Below, one piece after another: positions 20,052-31,247 of a stretch of 64,000 nucleotides of DNA. Below the pieces are notes generated by a model. That model ran no database searches. It was not told where the DNA came from and worked only from the letters and a program-made list of their open reading frames with translations. Position 1 is the stretch's first letter, and the number at the start of each line of letters is the position of its first letter. Position numbers and translations under genes: made by a program. The stretch comes from Azorinus chamasolen (lineage: Eukaryota; Mollusca; Bivalvia; Cardiida; Solecurtidae). The DNA lies in contig OY755240.1 of assembly GCA_963576725.1 (NCBI GenBank), positions 14,500,378 to 14,564,377 of the forward strand. The letters run 5' to 3'.

Positions 20052-20163
20052 CAATCATGTCTTTGAGGCAATTTCAAAGAGTGGTCACAACATATGGTTT
20101 GGTGGAGAACTGACTAATAAGTATTTAAATATGCAGCTTTATCTATTGGTCTGCCTACCCTTA

Positions 20164-20315
20164 TTAACCCATTTCCACTTTGTCTGTTTTAGACCTAATC
20201 TCTTTGAAAATGAATCCATTAAGTTGAAGCAGTCATCACAAAATCAGCTATCTGTCATTGTATTGTGTTGTTTGCTCCGACCTATAGCCTTCTTATAAAT
20301 GTGCCAATGGGTTAA
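20164..20315 (+). mobile_element. TTAA-H-like MITE
   Basis: TTAA on both sides; ends cccatttccactttg and gtgccaatggg. No clear hairpin. It shares its right TTAA with the next element. Confidence 0.55.
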
Positions 20316-21711
20316 CTCTTTACTCCATAATTACACCTTTCTACACCTTTGCAAACAGATTAGATCCAGATCACATGGCTCCTGTAGGAGCCCTCTTATC
20401 AGGATCTGATCTGTTTATTATGCCCCCGTTGACGATAGTCAGGGGGCATTATGTTTTGCACATGTCCGTCCATCTGTCTGTCCGTGTGTCACGCTTTAAG
20501 GTGCAGTTGGATGTCACAGTTTTTCAAGTGTTATAAGTCAGTAATTTCTACACTAATACGCATGAAACTTTAGATATACATCAATTACCATCTGTGCTAT
20601 CATTTGAAACCCCATCCATGCTGCAGGCAAGCCCAAGGTCGAGGTCAAATGACTTGGAAATTTTATGTGCAGTTGGTTGTCACATTTACGTGCAGTTTTT
20701 TGTCACAGTTTTTTCATTGTCTTATATCTCCCTAACCACTGTATCTATTGCCATGGAATTGCATATACACATTAAACACCATCCATACTTTCATTGCACA
20801 CCCAGCAAATGCTGCCCGTAAAGCCCAAGGTCAAGGTCAAATGACTGGAATTTTACGTGCAGTTGGTTGTCACAGTTTTTTCATAGTCTTATATCTCCCT
20901 AACCACTGTAGCTATTTGCATGGAAATGGATATACATATTAAATACTGTCCATAATTTCATTACGCACCAACCCATGCTGCCCGCAAACCCAAGGTCAAG
21001 GTCAAATGACTTAGGAATTTTGCGTGCAGTTGGTTGTCACAGTTTTTTAATAGTCTTATATCTCACTAACCGCTATAGCTATTGACATGGAATTGCATGT
21101 ACACATTCAACACCATCCATACATTCATTACACACCCGGCCCATGGTGCCTGAAGCCAAAGGTCAAGGTCAAATGACTAAGGAATTTTAAGTGCAGTTTG
21201 TTGTCACAGTTTTTTTCATCATCTTATATCTCACTAGCGGATAAAGCTATTGGCATGGAATTGCATGTACACATTCAATGCCATCCATACTTTCATTACG
21301 CACCCGGCCCATGGTGCCCGCAAGCCAAAGGTCAAATGACTGAGAAATTTTAAGTGCAGTTTGTTGTCACAGTTTTTTCATCATCTTTTATCTCACTAGC
21401 GGCTAAAGCTATTGGCATGTAATTGCATATACACATTCAACACCATCCATACTTTCATTATGCATCTGGCCCATGCTGCCCGCAAGCCCAAGGTCAAGGT
21501 CAAATGACTTAGGAATTTTACGTACAGCTAGGCAAGCACCCACACGGGGGCATCACCGTGTCTTACAGACGCAATTTTCTAGTTTTATGATATAATATAG
21601 ATACGATTTTACAGATTAGGCTGAAAATTCCTTTATATAAATCTAATTAATATTCATAATGTTGTTATTTCTAATATGAATATTCATGGAGTAAAGGGTA
21701 AAGAGGTTCCA
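20312..21711 (+). mobile_element. TTAA-B MITE split by an H1-type element
   Basis: Left: ttaactctttactccataat to gatctgatctgttta. Right: tatgatataatatagatacg to attcatggagtaaaggg. The insertion lies at 20421-21583. Confidence 0.75.
20421..21583 (+). mobile_element. H1-type Helentron-like element with ~170-bp tandem repeats
   Basis: The 5' palindrome is tgcccccgttgacgatagtc...gggggca; then about six imperfect ~170-bp units (gcagttggttgtcacagttt, catccatactttcatta, aaggtcaaggtcaaatgac). The 3' end is GGGGGCATC, hairpin GTGTC/GACGC, then CTAG before a T run. These are the marks of non-autonomous Helentrons (DINE-1/pearl type). Confidence 0.8.
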
Positions 21712-21719
21712 GGTGGATT

Positions 21720-21892
21720 AATTGGTTCAGTCAGTCTACAGTCAGTCTACTGGTCTCTCTGGTGATATTGATCAGCAGAAACTATTAGATGGGTTTCATA
21801 ACATAAACAGAGCAGACCCGGGTCAGACAGCTCCTATTGCAACTGTCTGGGTCTATTCTGTTTGTAAAGGCATCTCCATCAGATAAAGGCTT
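21720..21892 (-). mobile_element. TTAA-B MITE remnant
   Basis: Hairpin region ataaacagagcagacccggg...ggtctattctgtttgtaaag is followed by gataaaggcttaa; the left end is decayed. Confidence 0.55.
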
Positions 21893-22101
21893 AACCCTTT
21901 CCCAGTTCTATGTTTGTTACAAATTTCATTATCTACTGAATATCCATGGACAAAATAGATATAATGATATATGGAAGGTGGAACATTGAAGCCATTTTAG
22001 AAAGTAAAGAAACAGATCTTTCAAATTGCATTAGCAAACCGAGCAGACCCTGATCAGACAACTCCTATAGGAAAACATATTTATATGAGGGAAAGGGTTA
22101 A
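21891..22101 (-). mobile_element. TTAA-A MITE
   Basis: TTAA on both sides; ends ccctttcccagttctatg and atgagggaaaggg. The second hairpin arm is deleted. It ends 25 bp upstream of the next exon. Confidence 0.8.
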
Positions 22102-22126
22102 TGATATACATGCATTTCTTTTTCAG

Positions 22127-22201
22127 GCTTTGACAGTCTCCATAGTTTTGAGGAGAAGAGAAGTCGTAGCCTAGAAGACGACTTCAAGGACGGTGCTACA
22201 G
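22127..22201 (+). CDS. PPIP5K: PPIP5K exon: tail segment, phase 1-1
   Basis: The acceptor is ttctttttcag at 22125-22126 and the donor g/gtaagc at 22202. It has 75 nt, phase 1 in and phase 1 out, so it could be skipped without breaking the frame. With the split codon it encodes SFDSLHSFEEKRSRSLEDDF and KDGAT. Basic RSRS and acidic patches; no domain known to me. Confidence 0.75.
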
Positions 22202-22319
22202 GTAAGCTAGATGGGCTTTTGTAAGAGAATAGTTTGCAGTGAGCTTTGTGGCAAGAAATACATGAGTTGTCTTGGAATAGGGGGCAGTCTGGACATTGCA
22301 ATCAATGCAATCTTGTCAT

Positions 22320-22557
22320 CAACTTCATGAATAAGTCATATTGACATCATCAATAATAATTAGCTGAACTTTTATAATGATGTTATGGCCAAGCATCAGG
22401 GTCTACTCTGTTTGCTTATGGTATAATATAAATATGATTCTATGGTTTCTGCAATGGCCAACCATTTCTGTGTCCATGTGCTATTATAACAATTAATCTA
22501 GTTAATATTCATGATGCCACTATTTCTTACATGAATATTTATGGAGTAAAGGGTTTA
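22320..22557 (+). mobile_element. TTAA-B MITE, partial
   Basis: The right two thirds are intact: cagggtctactctgtttgct to atttatggagtaaagggttt. Confidence 0.6.
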
Positions 22558-22561
22558 GATA

Positions 22562-22790
22562 TCAACCCTTTCCTTCATAGGCTATTTTTAGATCCAACCA
22601 CTTTGAATTAATCTACCGAAAAGGAGAATTAAATAGAGAAAAGGATAATGTTAGAATTTTGTAGTTTGAAACCATTGTGATAAATAGAGCATTTGCTCCT
22701 ATAGGAGCAAATGCTCTATTTATCACTATGGTTTCAATAGGTGATTTTTACAGAGGTGTAGAAAGGCGTGTTTATGGAAGAAAGGGTTAA
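22562..22790 (-). mobile_element. TTAA-C MITE
   Basis: tcaaccctttccttcatagg at the left; perfect hairpin gcatttgctcctataggagc; right end gcgtgtttatggaagaaaggg is B-like, so the end is shared between families. Confidence 0.8.
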
Positions 22791-23029
22791 TGCAGAACTT
22801 CTGAAACTACACTCATGAATCATGATAACCATTGTGAATAGATTGGATCAAGATGAGATTGTTGAGTATCAGAACATCTTGTTAGGATCCTGACTATTTG
22901 CTACTCCAGCCCTGTTTCTTATGGTGGAGCCTTGAATTAAAAGTTTGGTCCTTCCAAAATTTACAAATCAGAATTGTTCTACGATGTATCACTACACATA
23001 TTTGGAAACACACATGCCAGCTCTATTAT

Positions 23030-23185
23030 GTTGGTTTAAAGTAATTCTGAAAGCTCCTACAGGAGACCTGCATTAAGCTGTGAACTTGAGAAATTGTTCA
23101 GATTAGAAATCCGGTGACTCAAACTTCTGTTATCTCAAAGTGATTTTTACATTCCCTTGAAGTTTGAGATATTGAAGTTTAACTG
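23030..23185. mobile_element. TA-Q MITE, half
   Basis: Contains gaaagctcctacaggag and ends gatattgaagtttaactg before TA; corresponds to the right half of the element at 53731. Confidence 0.6.
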
Positions 23186-23207
23186 TATATGAAATGAAAT
23201 TATGTTT

Positions 23208-23290
23208 ATGCCCCCACCGGTTTGTAGGGCACATAGGTTTGCTCTTGTCTGTATGTATATTACGATCATTGACATAATTGGTCAAAATGC
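23208..23290 (+). mobile_element. H1/H6-type element, 5' fragment
   Basis: tatgcccccaccggtttgta and ggcacataggtttgctcttg, then truncated. Confidence 0.5.
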
Positions 23291-23359
23291 CACTGAAAGT
23301 TATTTCTTTGATTTCTTTTAAAATCGTTAGTTAAAATGTGATATCAAACTGATTAGAGT

Positions 23360-23587
23360 TTAAACCTTTCCTCCATAAATACGTCTTTGTACCCCTCAGT
23401 GAAAGTCAGTTCTTGAAATCATTGTGATAAATAGAGCATTCGCTGCTATGGAACAATTGCTCTATTTATCACACTGGTTCCAAACTACACAAGGCTAAAA
23501 TTTTCCTTTTCTCTAGTGAATGCTCCTTTTTGGTAGATTTGTCAAAAGAGGCTGGATCTAAAAATAGCCTATGAGGGAATGGGTTAG
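23360..23587 (+). mobile_element. TTAA-C MITE
   Basis: TTAA / ttag boundaries; ends acctttcctccataaatacg and gagggaatggg; imperfect hairpin at gcattcgctgctatgg. Confidence 0.8.
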
Positions 23588-23589
23588 AC

Positions 23590-23844
23590 TTGACCCTTTT
23601 ATCTATTCAATATCTAGTAAAGAAAGACTGACATCATGAATAGTTATTAGCTGAATCTGTATGATAGTACATGTATATGAAAACAGGAACATTCTATCTT
23701 GTCAGAAACTGTAGAATCACATCATATAATCCCATAAGCAAACTGAGCAGACCCTGATCAGATGGCTCCTATAGGAGCCATCTGATCTGGGTCTACTCTG
23801 TTTACAAAGGTGTGAAAAAGCATTTATATGAGGAAAAAGGTAAA
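23590..23844 (-). mobile_element. TTAA-B MITE, diverged ends
   Basis: ttgacccttttatctattca at the left; hairpin gatggctcctataggagcca perfect; right end gcatttatatgaggaaaaag is A-like. Confidence 0.7.
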
Positions 23845-23873
23845 AGGACACTAATGATAGTCTAATTATAATA

Positions 23874-24077
23874 CAGTAAAACCTCTCAATAACGACCACT
23901 AAATTACATAAGGTATTTTGTGTTAAAGGCAGGTGGATGCTTAAAGCAAGGTGAAAGTAAAACAGAACGCTCCTTTAGGAGCGTTCTGCTTCACTTTCAC
24001 CTTGCTTCAAGCAACCACCTGCCCACAATACCAACTAATTAACACAATTTAGTGGTCGTAATAGAGAGGTTTTACTG
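23874..24077. mobile_element. TA-P MITE
   Basis: TA flanks (23872, 24078); ends cagtaaaacctctcaataac and taatagagaggttttactg; hairpin centre gctcctttaggagc. Confidence 0.85.
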
Positions 24078-24290
24078 TATATATACATGTATGCAGTATC
24101 ATGCCATTTAAAGGAAAAGGACCAAACCAATGAAAATTATGCATGCATGATAGTGTGTGTGTTGCCCTGCTACCTCTTTAGCTTGGGAATACTTGATTTA
24201 GGTAGATTCAAAATAGGTATGGCTTTAGCATATTTAGTGGAGCGTTTCTTCCCCATGCATATCTGTAGCCTGATAAGTATTCGGACAAGC

Positions 24291-24530
24291 TTAACCCTTT
24301 ATTCCATGTATACAACTTTCTACGCCTTTGTAAACAGAGTAGACCCATACCAGATGGCTACTGTAGGAGCTGTCTGATCAGGATCTGCACTGTTTGCTTA
24401 TGAAATAATATATGATTCTACAGCTTCTGACATGGCCAAATTTAATGTGCTTATGTGCCATTATACATATTATTCTAATTAATATTTATAATGTCATTGT
24501 TTCACAAATGAATATTCACAGAGATTTCCT
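24291..24530 (+). mobile_element. TTAA-B MITE
   Basis: TTAA then ccctttattccatgtatac; hairpin ggctactgtaggagc; interior cattatacatattattctaa; right end decayed. Confidence 0.7.
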
Positions 24531-24650
24531 CTGATCAGGATATTCACTGTTTGTCATTCCAAATCCAGTTGCAAGTTCAAATCTGAATGGCTCTATAGTT
24601 TAACACTGATGGGTTTTTCCAGTATGAACATTCAGAGTTGAAAGGGTTGA

Positions 24651-24896
24651 ATAACCCTTTCCTTTACATTAACGCATTTTCACGCATTTGTAAACAGAGT
24701 AAACCCAGATTAGATGGCTCCTATAGGAGCCATCTGACCAGGGTCTGCTCTGTTTGCCAATTGGATTTGATAGATCGGTTTCTTTATTTTCTAAAATGGC
24801 TATAATGTTCTGCCTTCCATGTTTCATTATAACTTCTGTCCATGAATATTCAGTAGGTATTGAATTTGAAATAAACACAGAACAGGAAAGGGATAA
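24651..24896 (+). mobile_element. TTAA-A MITE (246 bp)
   Basis: ataa boundaries; ends ccctttcctttacattaacg and gaacaggaaaggg; hairpin gatggctcctataggagcca. Confidence 0.85.
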
Positions 24897-24952
24897 TTTA
24901 GCTTTACAAATGGGTGTAAAGGCGAGACTGGATGTCTGAATATTTAGGGTAA

Positions 24953-25193
24953 TTAACCCTTAACTCCTTGAATATTCACGAAAGAAATAATGGCATCGTG
25001 CATATTAATTAGATTAATTCTAGCAATTGGACAAACAAATGTTTAGCTGTGAAAGAACCTGTAGAATCATATCTATATTATTTCATAAGCAAACAGCAGA
25101 CCCTGATCAGAGGGCTCCTATAGGAGCCGCCTGATTTGGGTCTACTCTGTTTGCAAAGGCGTAGAGAGGTGTATTTATGGAGTAAAGGGTTAT
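24953..25193 (-). mobile_element. TTAA-B MITE
   Basis: TTAA / ttat boundaries; cccttaactccttgaatatt and ggtgtatttatggagtaaag; hairpin gggctcctataggagcc. Confidence 0.85.
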
Positions 25194-25257
25194 GGTCTAC
25201 CCACTGACAGGGTTAGTTAGCATGGTGTATGTGATCTACAGTGCTTCAGTCTGCATC

Positions 25258-25472
25258 ATTTACCCGTTTTCCCCATGAATATTTATGTAAGAAATTTATG
25301 AAATCATGAGTATTAATTAGATGACTTTATATTCACAAATCAACGCAGGAAGTACGAGCCATGGCAGAAGATGTAGACGCAGATATTTTTAATTCTATAT
25401 TAAGTGAATAATGCAGACCCTGATCAGATGGCTCTGGGAGCAGACAATACTTTTCAACAGGATAAGGGTTAA
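25258..25472 (-). mobile_element. TTAA-B MITE, degenerate
   Basis: ttacccgttttccccatgaa, then gagccatggcagaagatgta, then aacaggataagggttaa; second hairpin arm lost. Confidence 0.6.
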
Positions 25473-25532
25473 ATTGATACTCTGAGATCTAATGATGGGA
25501 GGTACACATTTTAGAAATGTAGTTAACACCAT

Positions 25533-25783
25533 TTAACACTTTACTTCATGAAATAATGTTCGAAATAATGACATCGTGAACATTAATTAGATTAATTGTT
25601 ATAATAGCACATGGACACAGGAATTTTTGGCCATGGTAGAAATTCTATAGTCTATAATAGAATCATATCAATATTTTATATAATAAGCAAACAGAGTAGA
25701 CCCTGATCCAGATCGAGCCATCTGATTTTGGTCTACTCTGTTTGCATAGGGTAGGGAGGTGTATTTATGGAGTAAAATGTTAA
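25533..25783 (-). mobile_element. TTAA-B MITE
   Basis: TTAA on both sides; the right TTAA is shared with the next B element, which points the other way. Confidence 0.8.
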
Positions 25784-26025
25784 CTCTTTCCTCCATAACT
25801 AAGCCTTTCTCCACCTTTGCAGACAGAGCAGACCCAAATCAGATAGCTCCAAAAGGAGCTGTGTTATCAGGGTCTGCTCTATTTGCTCATGAAATAATAT
25901 AGATATGAATCTACAGTTTCTGCCATTAACATTTTTGTATTCATGTGCCATTATAAAAAATAAACTAATCAATATTCATGATGTCATTATTTCTTACGTG
26001 AATATTAATGGAGTTAAAGGGTTAA
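25780..26025 (+). mobile_element. TTAA-B MITE, abutting previous copy
   Basis: TTAA on both sides; ctctttcctccataactaag and attaatggagttaaaggg. One TTAA (25780-25783) serves both elements. Confidence 0.85.
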
Positions 26026-26084
26026 GCTGTATAAAATGTCTTCGATAAAAAAAAAAATGTCTGCTGTTTATATTAAATTTTATA

Positions 26085-26568
26085 GTCCTTTCAACAATGA
26101 ATTTTCAAAGTGAAATTGCCCATCAGTAATAGAATGGACCCAGATTAGACGCTCCTATTGAAGATGTCTGATCTGTGGGTCTGCGCAGTTTGCTTATGAT
26201 ATGATATAGATATGATGCTACAGTGTTTGCCATAACTTAAAAGTCCTGCTATTAATTAACCCTTTCCCTGTTCTATGTTTATAATAAATTTCAATACCTA
26301 CTGAATATTCATTCACTAAATAATTATAAAGAAATATGGAAGATGGAACATTGTAGCCATTTTAGAAAGTAAAGAAACAGATCTATCGAATTCTATTAGC
26401 AAACAGAGCAGACCCTGATCAGACGGCTCCTAGAGGAGCCGTCTGATCTGGGTCTTCTCTGTTTGCAAATGCGTGAAAACACATTTATATGAGGTAAAGG
26501 GTTAATACAATTCATCTAATATTCATGGTGTCATTATTTCTTACACTTCATGGAGTAAAGGTCTGCTC
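26085..26568 (+). mobile_element. TTAA-B MITE split by TTAA-A
   Basis: Left: gaatggacccagattagacg to cctgctattaa; right: tacaattcatctaatattca to cttcatggagtaaagg. The A element lies at 26256-26505. Confidence 0.65.
26256..26505 (-). mobile_element. TTAA-A MITE (250 bp)
   Basis: TTAA on both sides; ccctttccctgttctatg and atgaggtaaaggg; hairpin acggctcctagaggagccgt perfect. Confidence 0.9.
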
Positions 26569-26581
26569 AGTATGAAGGACT

Positions 26582-26800
26582 TTAACCCATTACCTCATAA
26601 GCTATTTTTAGATCCTTCCTCTTTGAATAAATCTACCAAGAAGGAGCATATTCTAGAGAAAAGGAAAAATGTTAGAATCGCGTAGTTCTGAAACCATTGT
26701 GATAAATAGAGCATTTGCTCCATAGGAGCAAATGCTCTATTTATCACAATGGTTTCAAACAGTGACTTTTCCATAGGCGTCAATATGATGGAATGGGTAA
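26582..26800 (-). mobile_element. TTAA-C MITE
   Basis: TTAA / gtaa; cccattacctcataagc and aatatgatggaatggg; hairpin gcatttgctccataggagca. Confidence 0.85.
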
Positions 26801-26804
26801 ACTT

Positions 26805-26935
26805 GCTGTATGATTTTGAATGACAAACAGTGCAGACCCTGCATGATGAAAGGGCTACTCTAGGAGCCTTCTGATCTTGGTCTACACTGTTTGCGAAATG
26901 CCAGTGCATGTGTGTCCCATACCCAAATGGTTAAA
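26805..26935. mobile_element. TTAA-E-type remnant
   Basis: Hairpin arms gacaaacagtgcagaccctg and cttggtctacactgtttgcg, ending caaatggttaa. Confidence 0.5.
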
Positions 26936-27224
26936 TTCAGATTATCTGGCATTTGTTCATTTTAATGGAAAAACTTAAATACATTGTGTGTTTTCCAGGT
27001 GCTTGAATGTTATTATTTAACAGTATTTTTCTTCAACCCTGTGGTTGTAAGACTGATTAAGGTATTTTATGGGACACATTTATTTTAGTAGTTCTCAGAA
27101 ATTCATAAAACTAGGTCATATAACATCGGGTGCTTATTTGCATGTTTGTGTAAGCCCTTGCATTGGGATTTTTTCGGGACATATAAAAAGTGAGTAAGAT
27201 ATTTTACATATATCTTGATGATGA

Positions 27225-27504
27225 TAGTTTATTGCGAACAAGACCAAGACTCCTGAGGTCAAGGTCAAACTTTGTAGATTATGCCCATCTACCTGATGTG
27301 TCTTCTCTGTAACTTGGTCATAAATGAAAGAAATCTGAAATTGGTACAGATGTTCAACAGTTGGAGGTGATGTGTCAATAAAACTCTCAAGGTCACACCT
27401 TTGATTGACATACCTTATAGAATGCTCCCCACATTTTCTTGTTGCTATAGATGAGATACAATAGGGGGCATGTGTCTGTTACAGTGAGATCACCTGTTCT
27501 AGTT
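27225..27504 (+). mobile_element. Helentron-like element, 3' part
   Basis: Contains ~70-bp phrases with aaggtcaaac and ends gggggcatgtgtctgttaca then ctgttctagtt. The 5' end is not identified. Confidence 0.45.
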
Positions 27505-27557
27505 GAAACACAAAACAAGGGGAATGGTTTGTAATGGAGTAATGTGGTAATTTTCAG

Positions 27558-27668
27558 GCAGGCGAGAACGCAGACCTTCTAGTTTCTACTACCCTTTCCA
27601 CTATTCCCACTCCGATGTTTTCACAGTGGGCAAATGGGATGTGATCGATACTATCAGTTTGTATAATT
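27558..27668 (+). CDS. PPIP5K: PPIP5K exon model: tail segment, phase 1-1
   Basis: The acceptor is gtaattttcag at 27556-27557. With the split codon it encodes GRRERRPSSFYYPFHYSHSD, then VFTVGKWDVIDTISLYN. The frame stays open to 27835, so the 3' edge is uncertain; the donor t/gtatgg at 27669 is chosen because it has G at +5 and the only phase (1) that fits the next exon. Aromatic-rich and unlike the preceding acidic tail. The function of this segment is unknown. Confidence 0.5.
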
Positions 27669-27831
27669 GTATGGAATATAATGTATTGCGCACCAACGGG
27701 GGATCCCACCCTGCACAAAACCTGCTTTCTGTTAGAGTTGTTCAGTTTGCTGTAGTTATTTACTTTGTTACGTTGTTTGATACAGTAGAACCTGTCCTAA
27801 GCGGTCATTCATTTAGTGAATATAGGAGTCT

Positions 27832-28081
27832 TTAACCCTTTTCCTGTTCTGTATTTAGGCCAAATTTCAATACCTACTGAATATTCTTTAACAAAATAAT
27901 TAGAAAGAAATATTGTAGGTGGAATATTGTAGACATTTTAGAAAGTAAAGGAACATATCTATCAAATTATTTTAGCAAACGGAGCAGACCCTGATCAGAC
28001 GGCTCCTCTAGGAGCCGTCTGATCTGGGTCTACTCTGTTTGCAAATGCGTGAAAACACATTTATATGAGGGAAAGGGTTAA
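27832..28081 (-). mobile_element. TTAA-A MITE (250 bp)
   Basis: TTAA on both sides; cccttttcctgttctg and tatatgagggaaaggg; hairpin acggctcctctaggagccgt perfect. Confidence 0.9.
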
Positions 28082-28141
28082 TAGCAGATGGTTGCTAAAT
28101 GGAGGGCAAAAGTAATGCAGAAAGCTCCTATAGGACCTGCA

Positions 28142-28387
28142 TTAACCTTTTCGGCGCCAAATTTCTAATTGTCGTCTGCAATCCAAGTTGTTAAATCATT
28201 CAGTAAAATAATGAAATGAGATAAATAAATGCAAATTTCAAAAGAATAAAGCACAAATATAGAAATAGATATAGAGACAAAAAGTGAAGTCCCTGATCAG
28301 ACGCCGCCTTGAAAAGGCGGCGTCTGATCTGCGACTGCACTATTTTGTAGTGGTGCATGTATGCGACATTGGCGGTGAAAGGGTTAA
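28142..28387 (+). mobile_element. TTAA-D MITE (246 bp)
   Basis: TTAA on both sides; ccttttcggcgccaaattt and cattggcggtgaaaggg; hairpin gatcagacgccgccttgaaa / aaggcggcgtctgatc. Other copies: 43703 (opposite sense) and 51144. Confidence 0.85.
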
Positions 28388-28460
28388 GGTACGACCTGCC
28401 TGACAGACCCATAATTAGACCATGATTTGATGGGTGCCTTAGACAGGTTCTACTGAATTA

Positions 28461-28664
28461 CAGAGTAAAAACCCTCTAAACCGGATGTTAAAATTAGCAT
28501 AAATGTCGGTATTGGAGACAGGTGGCAGCTTAATGCAGGGTGAAAGTCATGCAGAAAGCTCCTCTAGGAGCTTTCTGCATGACTTTCACCCTGCATTAAG
28601 CAGCCACCTGCTTAAAAGTATCTAATTTTTTGTCTACTAGAATTCCGGTTTAGAGGGGTTTTAC
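28461..28664. mobile_element. TA-P MITE
   Basis: cagagtaaaaaccctctaaa at the left, ggtttagaggggttttac at the right; the hairpin (28525-28613) is almost perfect around gctcctctaggagc. Confidence 0.8.
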
Positions 28665-28711
28665 ATATACCTTTTCCCCGTAATGTAAGTGTATTGAAAT
28701 ATCGTGTATTA

Positions 28712-29166
28712 CAGTAGAACCTCTTTAACCCTGTCCCGCATGAATATTCATGTAAGAATTACTGACAGTATGAATATTAATTAGCTGTATACTAATTAGT
28801 TGAATGTTTATACTGGCATATACTGGCACACGAAGTTTCTGCTGTGGCAGAAACTGTAGAATGAGATTCATGTAATTCCATAAGCAAACAGAGCAGACTC
28901 TGAACAGATGGCTCCAACAGGAGCCATCTGATCTGGGTCTTCTCTGTTTGCAAAGGCATAGAAAGGCGTATTTATTAGGTAAAAGGTTAAAGTGTCAACC
29001 TATTGAATATTCATTATGATCTTTCAAAGCAGGTGGTTGCTTAGTGCGGAAGGAAGGTAATGCAGAAAGCTATGGCCAAGATTTTTCTGCATTACTTCAT
29101 CCCGCATTTAGCTACCATCTGCCTGAAATTCTTGTTTTGAGCTGTGCCTTTAGAGAGATTTTACTG
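28712..29166. mobile_element. TA-P MITE split by TTAA-B
   Basis: Ends cagtagaacctctt and tttagagagattttactg; hairpin gcaggtggttgcttagtgcg...cgcatttagctaccatctgc. Confidence 0.7.
28725..28990 (-). mobile_element. TTAA-B MITE
   Basis: TTAA on both sides; ccctgtcccgcatgaatatt and ggcgtatttattaggtaaaa; nested in the TA-P element. Confidence 0.8.
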
Positions 29167-29197
29167 TACTGCTAAGACATGTATGTCCATATATTAT

Positions 29198-29427
29198 TTA
29201 ACCCTTTACCTTATGAATATTCATGTAAAAAATAATAGCATCTCGAATACTAATTATGTTTTATAATGAACACAATAATATTTGGCATGGCAGAAACTAG
29301 ATTCAGATTTATATTATTCTATAAGCACACATATAGTAGACCCTGATCAGATGGCTCCTACAAGCAGTCTGATCTGGGTCTACTGTTGGCAGAGGCATCA
29401 AAAGGCATAAACAGAGTAAAGGGTTAG
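29198..29427 (-). mobile_element. TTAA-B MITE
   Basis: TTAA / ttag; ccctttaccttatgaatatt and ggcataaacagagtaaaggg. Confidence 0.8.
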
Positions 29428-29669
29428 CAACATCAAACTGACACTCGAGCACCTTCACCAATATTTAAATAATATTGTATCTTCGGGCACATTGTAATTT
29501 TTATCTCAATCTGCCAGCTAGGTATTTGTACCAGGCAATGAAGAATACTGGTGCCAAGAAGAAAAATACTTAAAAGCAGGAGTAAATCATAAAAAAACAA
29601 ACACACCAGCATAGCATTTGCTCCGTTTGGACACCCAGTCTGTCCATCAGCTCATGAATTGGTATAAGT

Positions 29670-29878
29670 CAAGTTTGATTAACAGTTTTAATTAAACCTA
29701 TTATGGCACATGGACAGAGGAACTATTGGTAATGGCAGAAACTGTGGAATTTTAAATTTATATCATTTTATAAGCAAACAGAGGAGACCCTGATCAGACG
29801 GCTCCTACAGAAGTCATCTGATCTGGGTCTACTGTTTGCAAAGGCGTAGAATGGCGTATTTCTGGAGTAAAGGGTTAA
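29670..29878 (-). mobile_element. TTAA-B MITE, left end decayed
   Basis: ttatggcacatggacagagg inside; hairpin gacggctcctacagaagtca; right end tttctggagtaaagggttaa. Confidence 0.65.
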
Positions 29879-30086
29879 CCCTTCTCATGCTATTAGTGTA
29901 CATATCTGAATTTACAAACAGTGTAGAACTAGATGAGACAGCTCCTAGAGGATCTGTCTCATCTGGGTCTGCACTATTAGCCATTTTAATTCAATGACTA
30001 CAATTGAACCAACCTTTAAGAATGATCCAGCTAATTAATATTGATAGGGGATCGATTTATATTTGAAAATTCAGCATGAGAATTTA
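29875..30086 (+). mobile_element. TTAA-F-type MITE
   Basis: TTAA on both sides; cccttctcatgctattag and attcagcatgagaa are inverted; hairpin gagacagctcctagaggatc. Shares its left TTAA with the previous element. Confidence 0.7.
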
Positions 30087-30133
30087 AATGAAACTCATGG
30101 GGCAGCAGATTGTGTAGAAGAGATTTGTGCAGT

Positions 30134-30650
30134 TCTTTTTATGCCCCAAAGGAATTGTATTGGCCTGTCTGTCTGACACTTGAACCTTGGTCATAGCTTC
30201 TGAACTTTCATGGTGTTCATCTGTCGATATTGAGGATGACCATGACTTTAGTTTTGACTAATCAGATGACAGGAAAACAGCTTGTAAGTCACATCTATGT
30301 GCATAATTGTCTGCCATCACCACAGGACTTCTCATGACCTGTAGCACTTAACCATGACGATGACTGCAGATGGGTAGGGATGTAGCAGTTGCCTAAGAGT
30401 TGACAACAAACATTGTCAACCAACCATTGACTATTGGGGTCCACTCCAGTTTGTGATTTCTGTGATGGTACCAGTGAAAATCCCTTGACCTGACTGATAG
30501 AGATAGAGAGTTAATAATTGGCTTATGTACTTATCTCATGAAGTTTCAACATTTTAGTGAAGCCAGGTTATGGTCAAGGTCACATTAAGGTTAAAGCTCC
30601 TGTTGGAACATAGTACATGTACATGTATTTTACAAATATGTCTGGTTCTG
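30134..30650 (+). mobile_element. Helentron-like element, decayed
   Basis: ttatgccccaaaggaattgt start, tgtctgtctgac, several aaggtcac phrases; no 3' hairpin recognised. Confidence 0.4.
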
Positions 30651-30666
30651 CTTGGCACAAGGACTC

Positions 30667-30855
30667 TTAACCCTTTCCCTCATATGAACGCCTTCTCACG
30701 CATTTGCAAACAGAGTTGATATGATATAGATCTGATTCTACAGGTTTTGTCATGGCAAAAACATTCCTTGAAAAGTTAATGTTATAAAATTTAAGCTGAC
30801 AAATATTCATGATGTCATTATTTCTTATGCAAAAATTGAACATGGAGAGGAATAT
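30667..30855 (+). mobile_element. TTAA-type MITE, A/B hybrid, hairpin deleted
   Basis: ttaaccctttccctcatatg and gcatttgcaaacagagttga, then the B-like atgatgtcattatttcttat. Confidence 0.6.
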
Positions 30856-31247
30856 CTATTTGATCTATACTATTTGCCCAGGTTTGTTTGACTTTATATC
30901 ACCAATAATGATTATGAATATTCATGGATGTCAGATCAGCATGAAAATGAATATTCATAACAGTCAGATCCAGTTGTAAAATGAGTATTCCTGAGAGTCA
31001 GAACAATATTTTCAGGCTGTTTTTTTCACCATTTTAGGAAGATGACCCATACCCCTGAAATTGGAAATTCCGTCTGATTTGGGATTTTTTTAGCCATAAT
31101 AAGATTTCAACAAATTCTCTCCTACAGATGTCCATTGCAAACACAATAGACCCAGTCATGCCAAAGCCTCTAAAATTCATACATGTAGATAAACAGCTCC
31201 TATAGGAGCTGCCTGACCTGGGTCTGCTGTTTGTTTATGAATTATGT

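Larger units (their letters stand above)
19652..20148. mobile_element. FB-E foldback MITE split by TTAA-C
   Basis: Left arm agataagatgcatac to ctctatgttgtgactactct; right arm aaagagtggtcacaacatat to ctttatct. The TTAA-C element sits at the centre. Confidence 0.65.
27783..28455. mobile_element. TA-P MITE with two TTAA insertions
   Basis: Ends cagtagaacctgtcctaagc and cttagacaggttctactg. The inner hairpin half agcagatggttgctaaatgg...gctcctataggacctgca is broken by TTAA-A (27832) and TTAA-D (28142). Confidence 0.75.

Noticed and set aside
27626..27835. 69-codon ORF continuing the exon at 27558
   Set aside because: The upstream part is used as exon; after about 27670 the frame runs into a TA-P transposon end, so the full ORF is not a gene.
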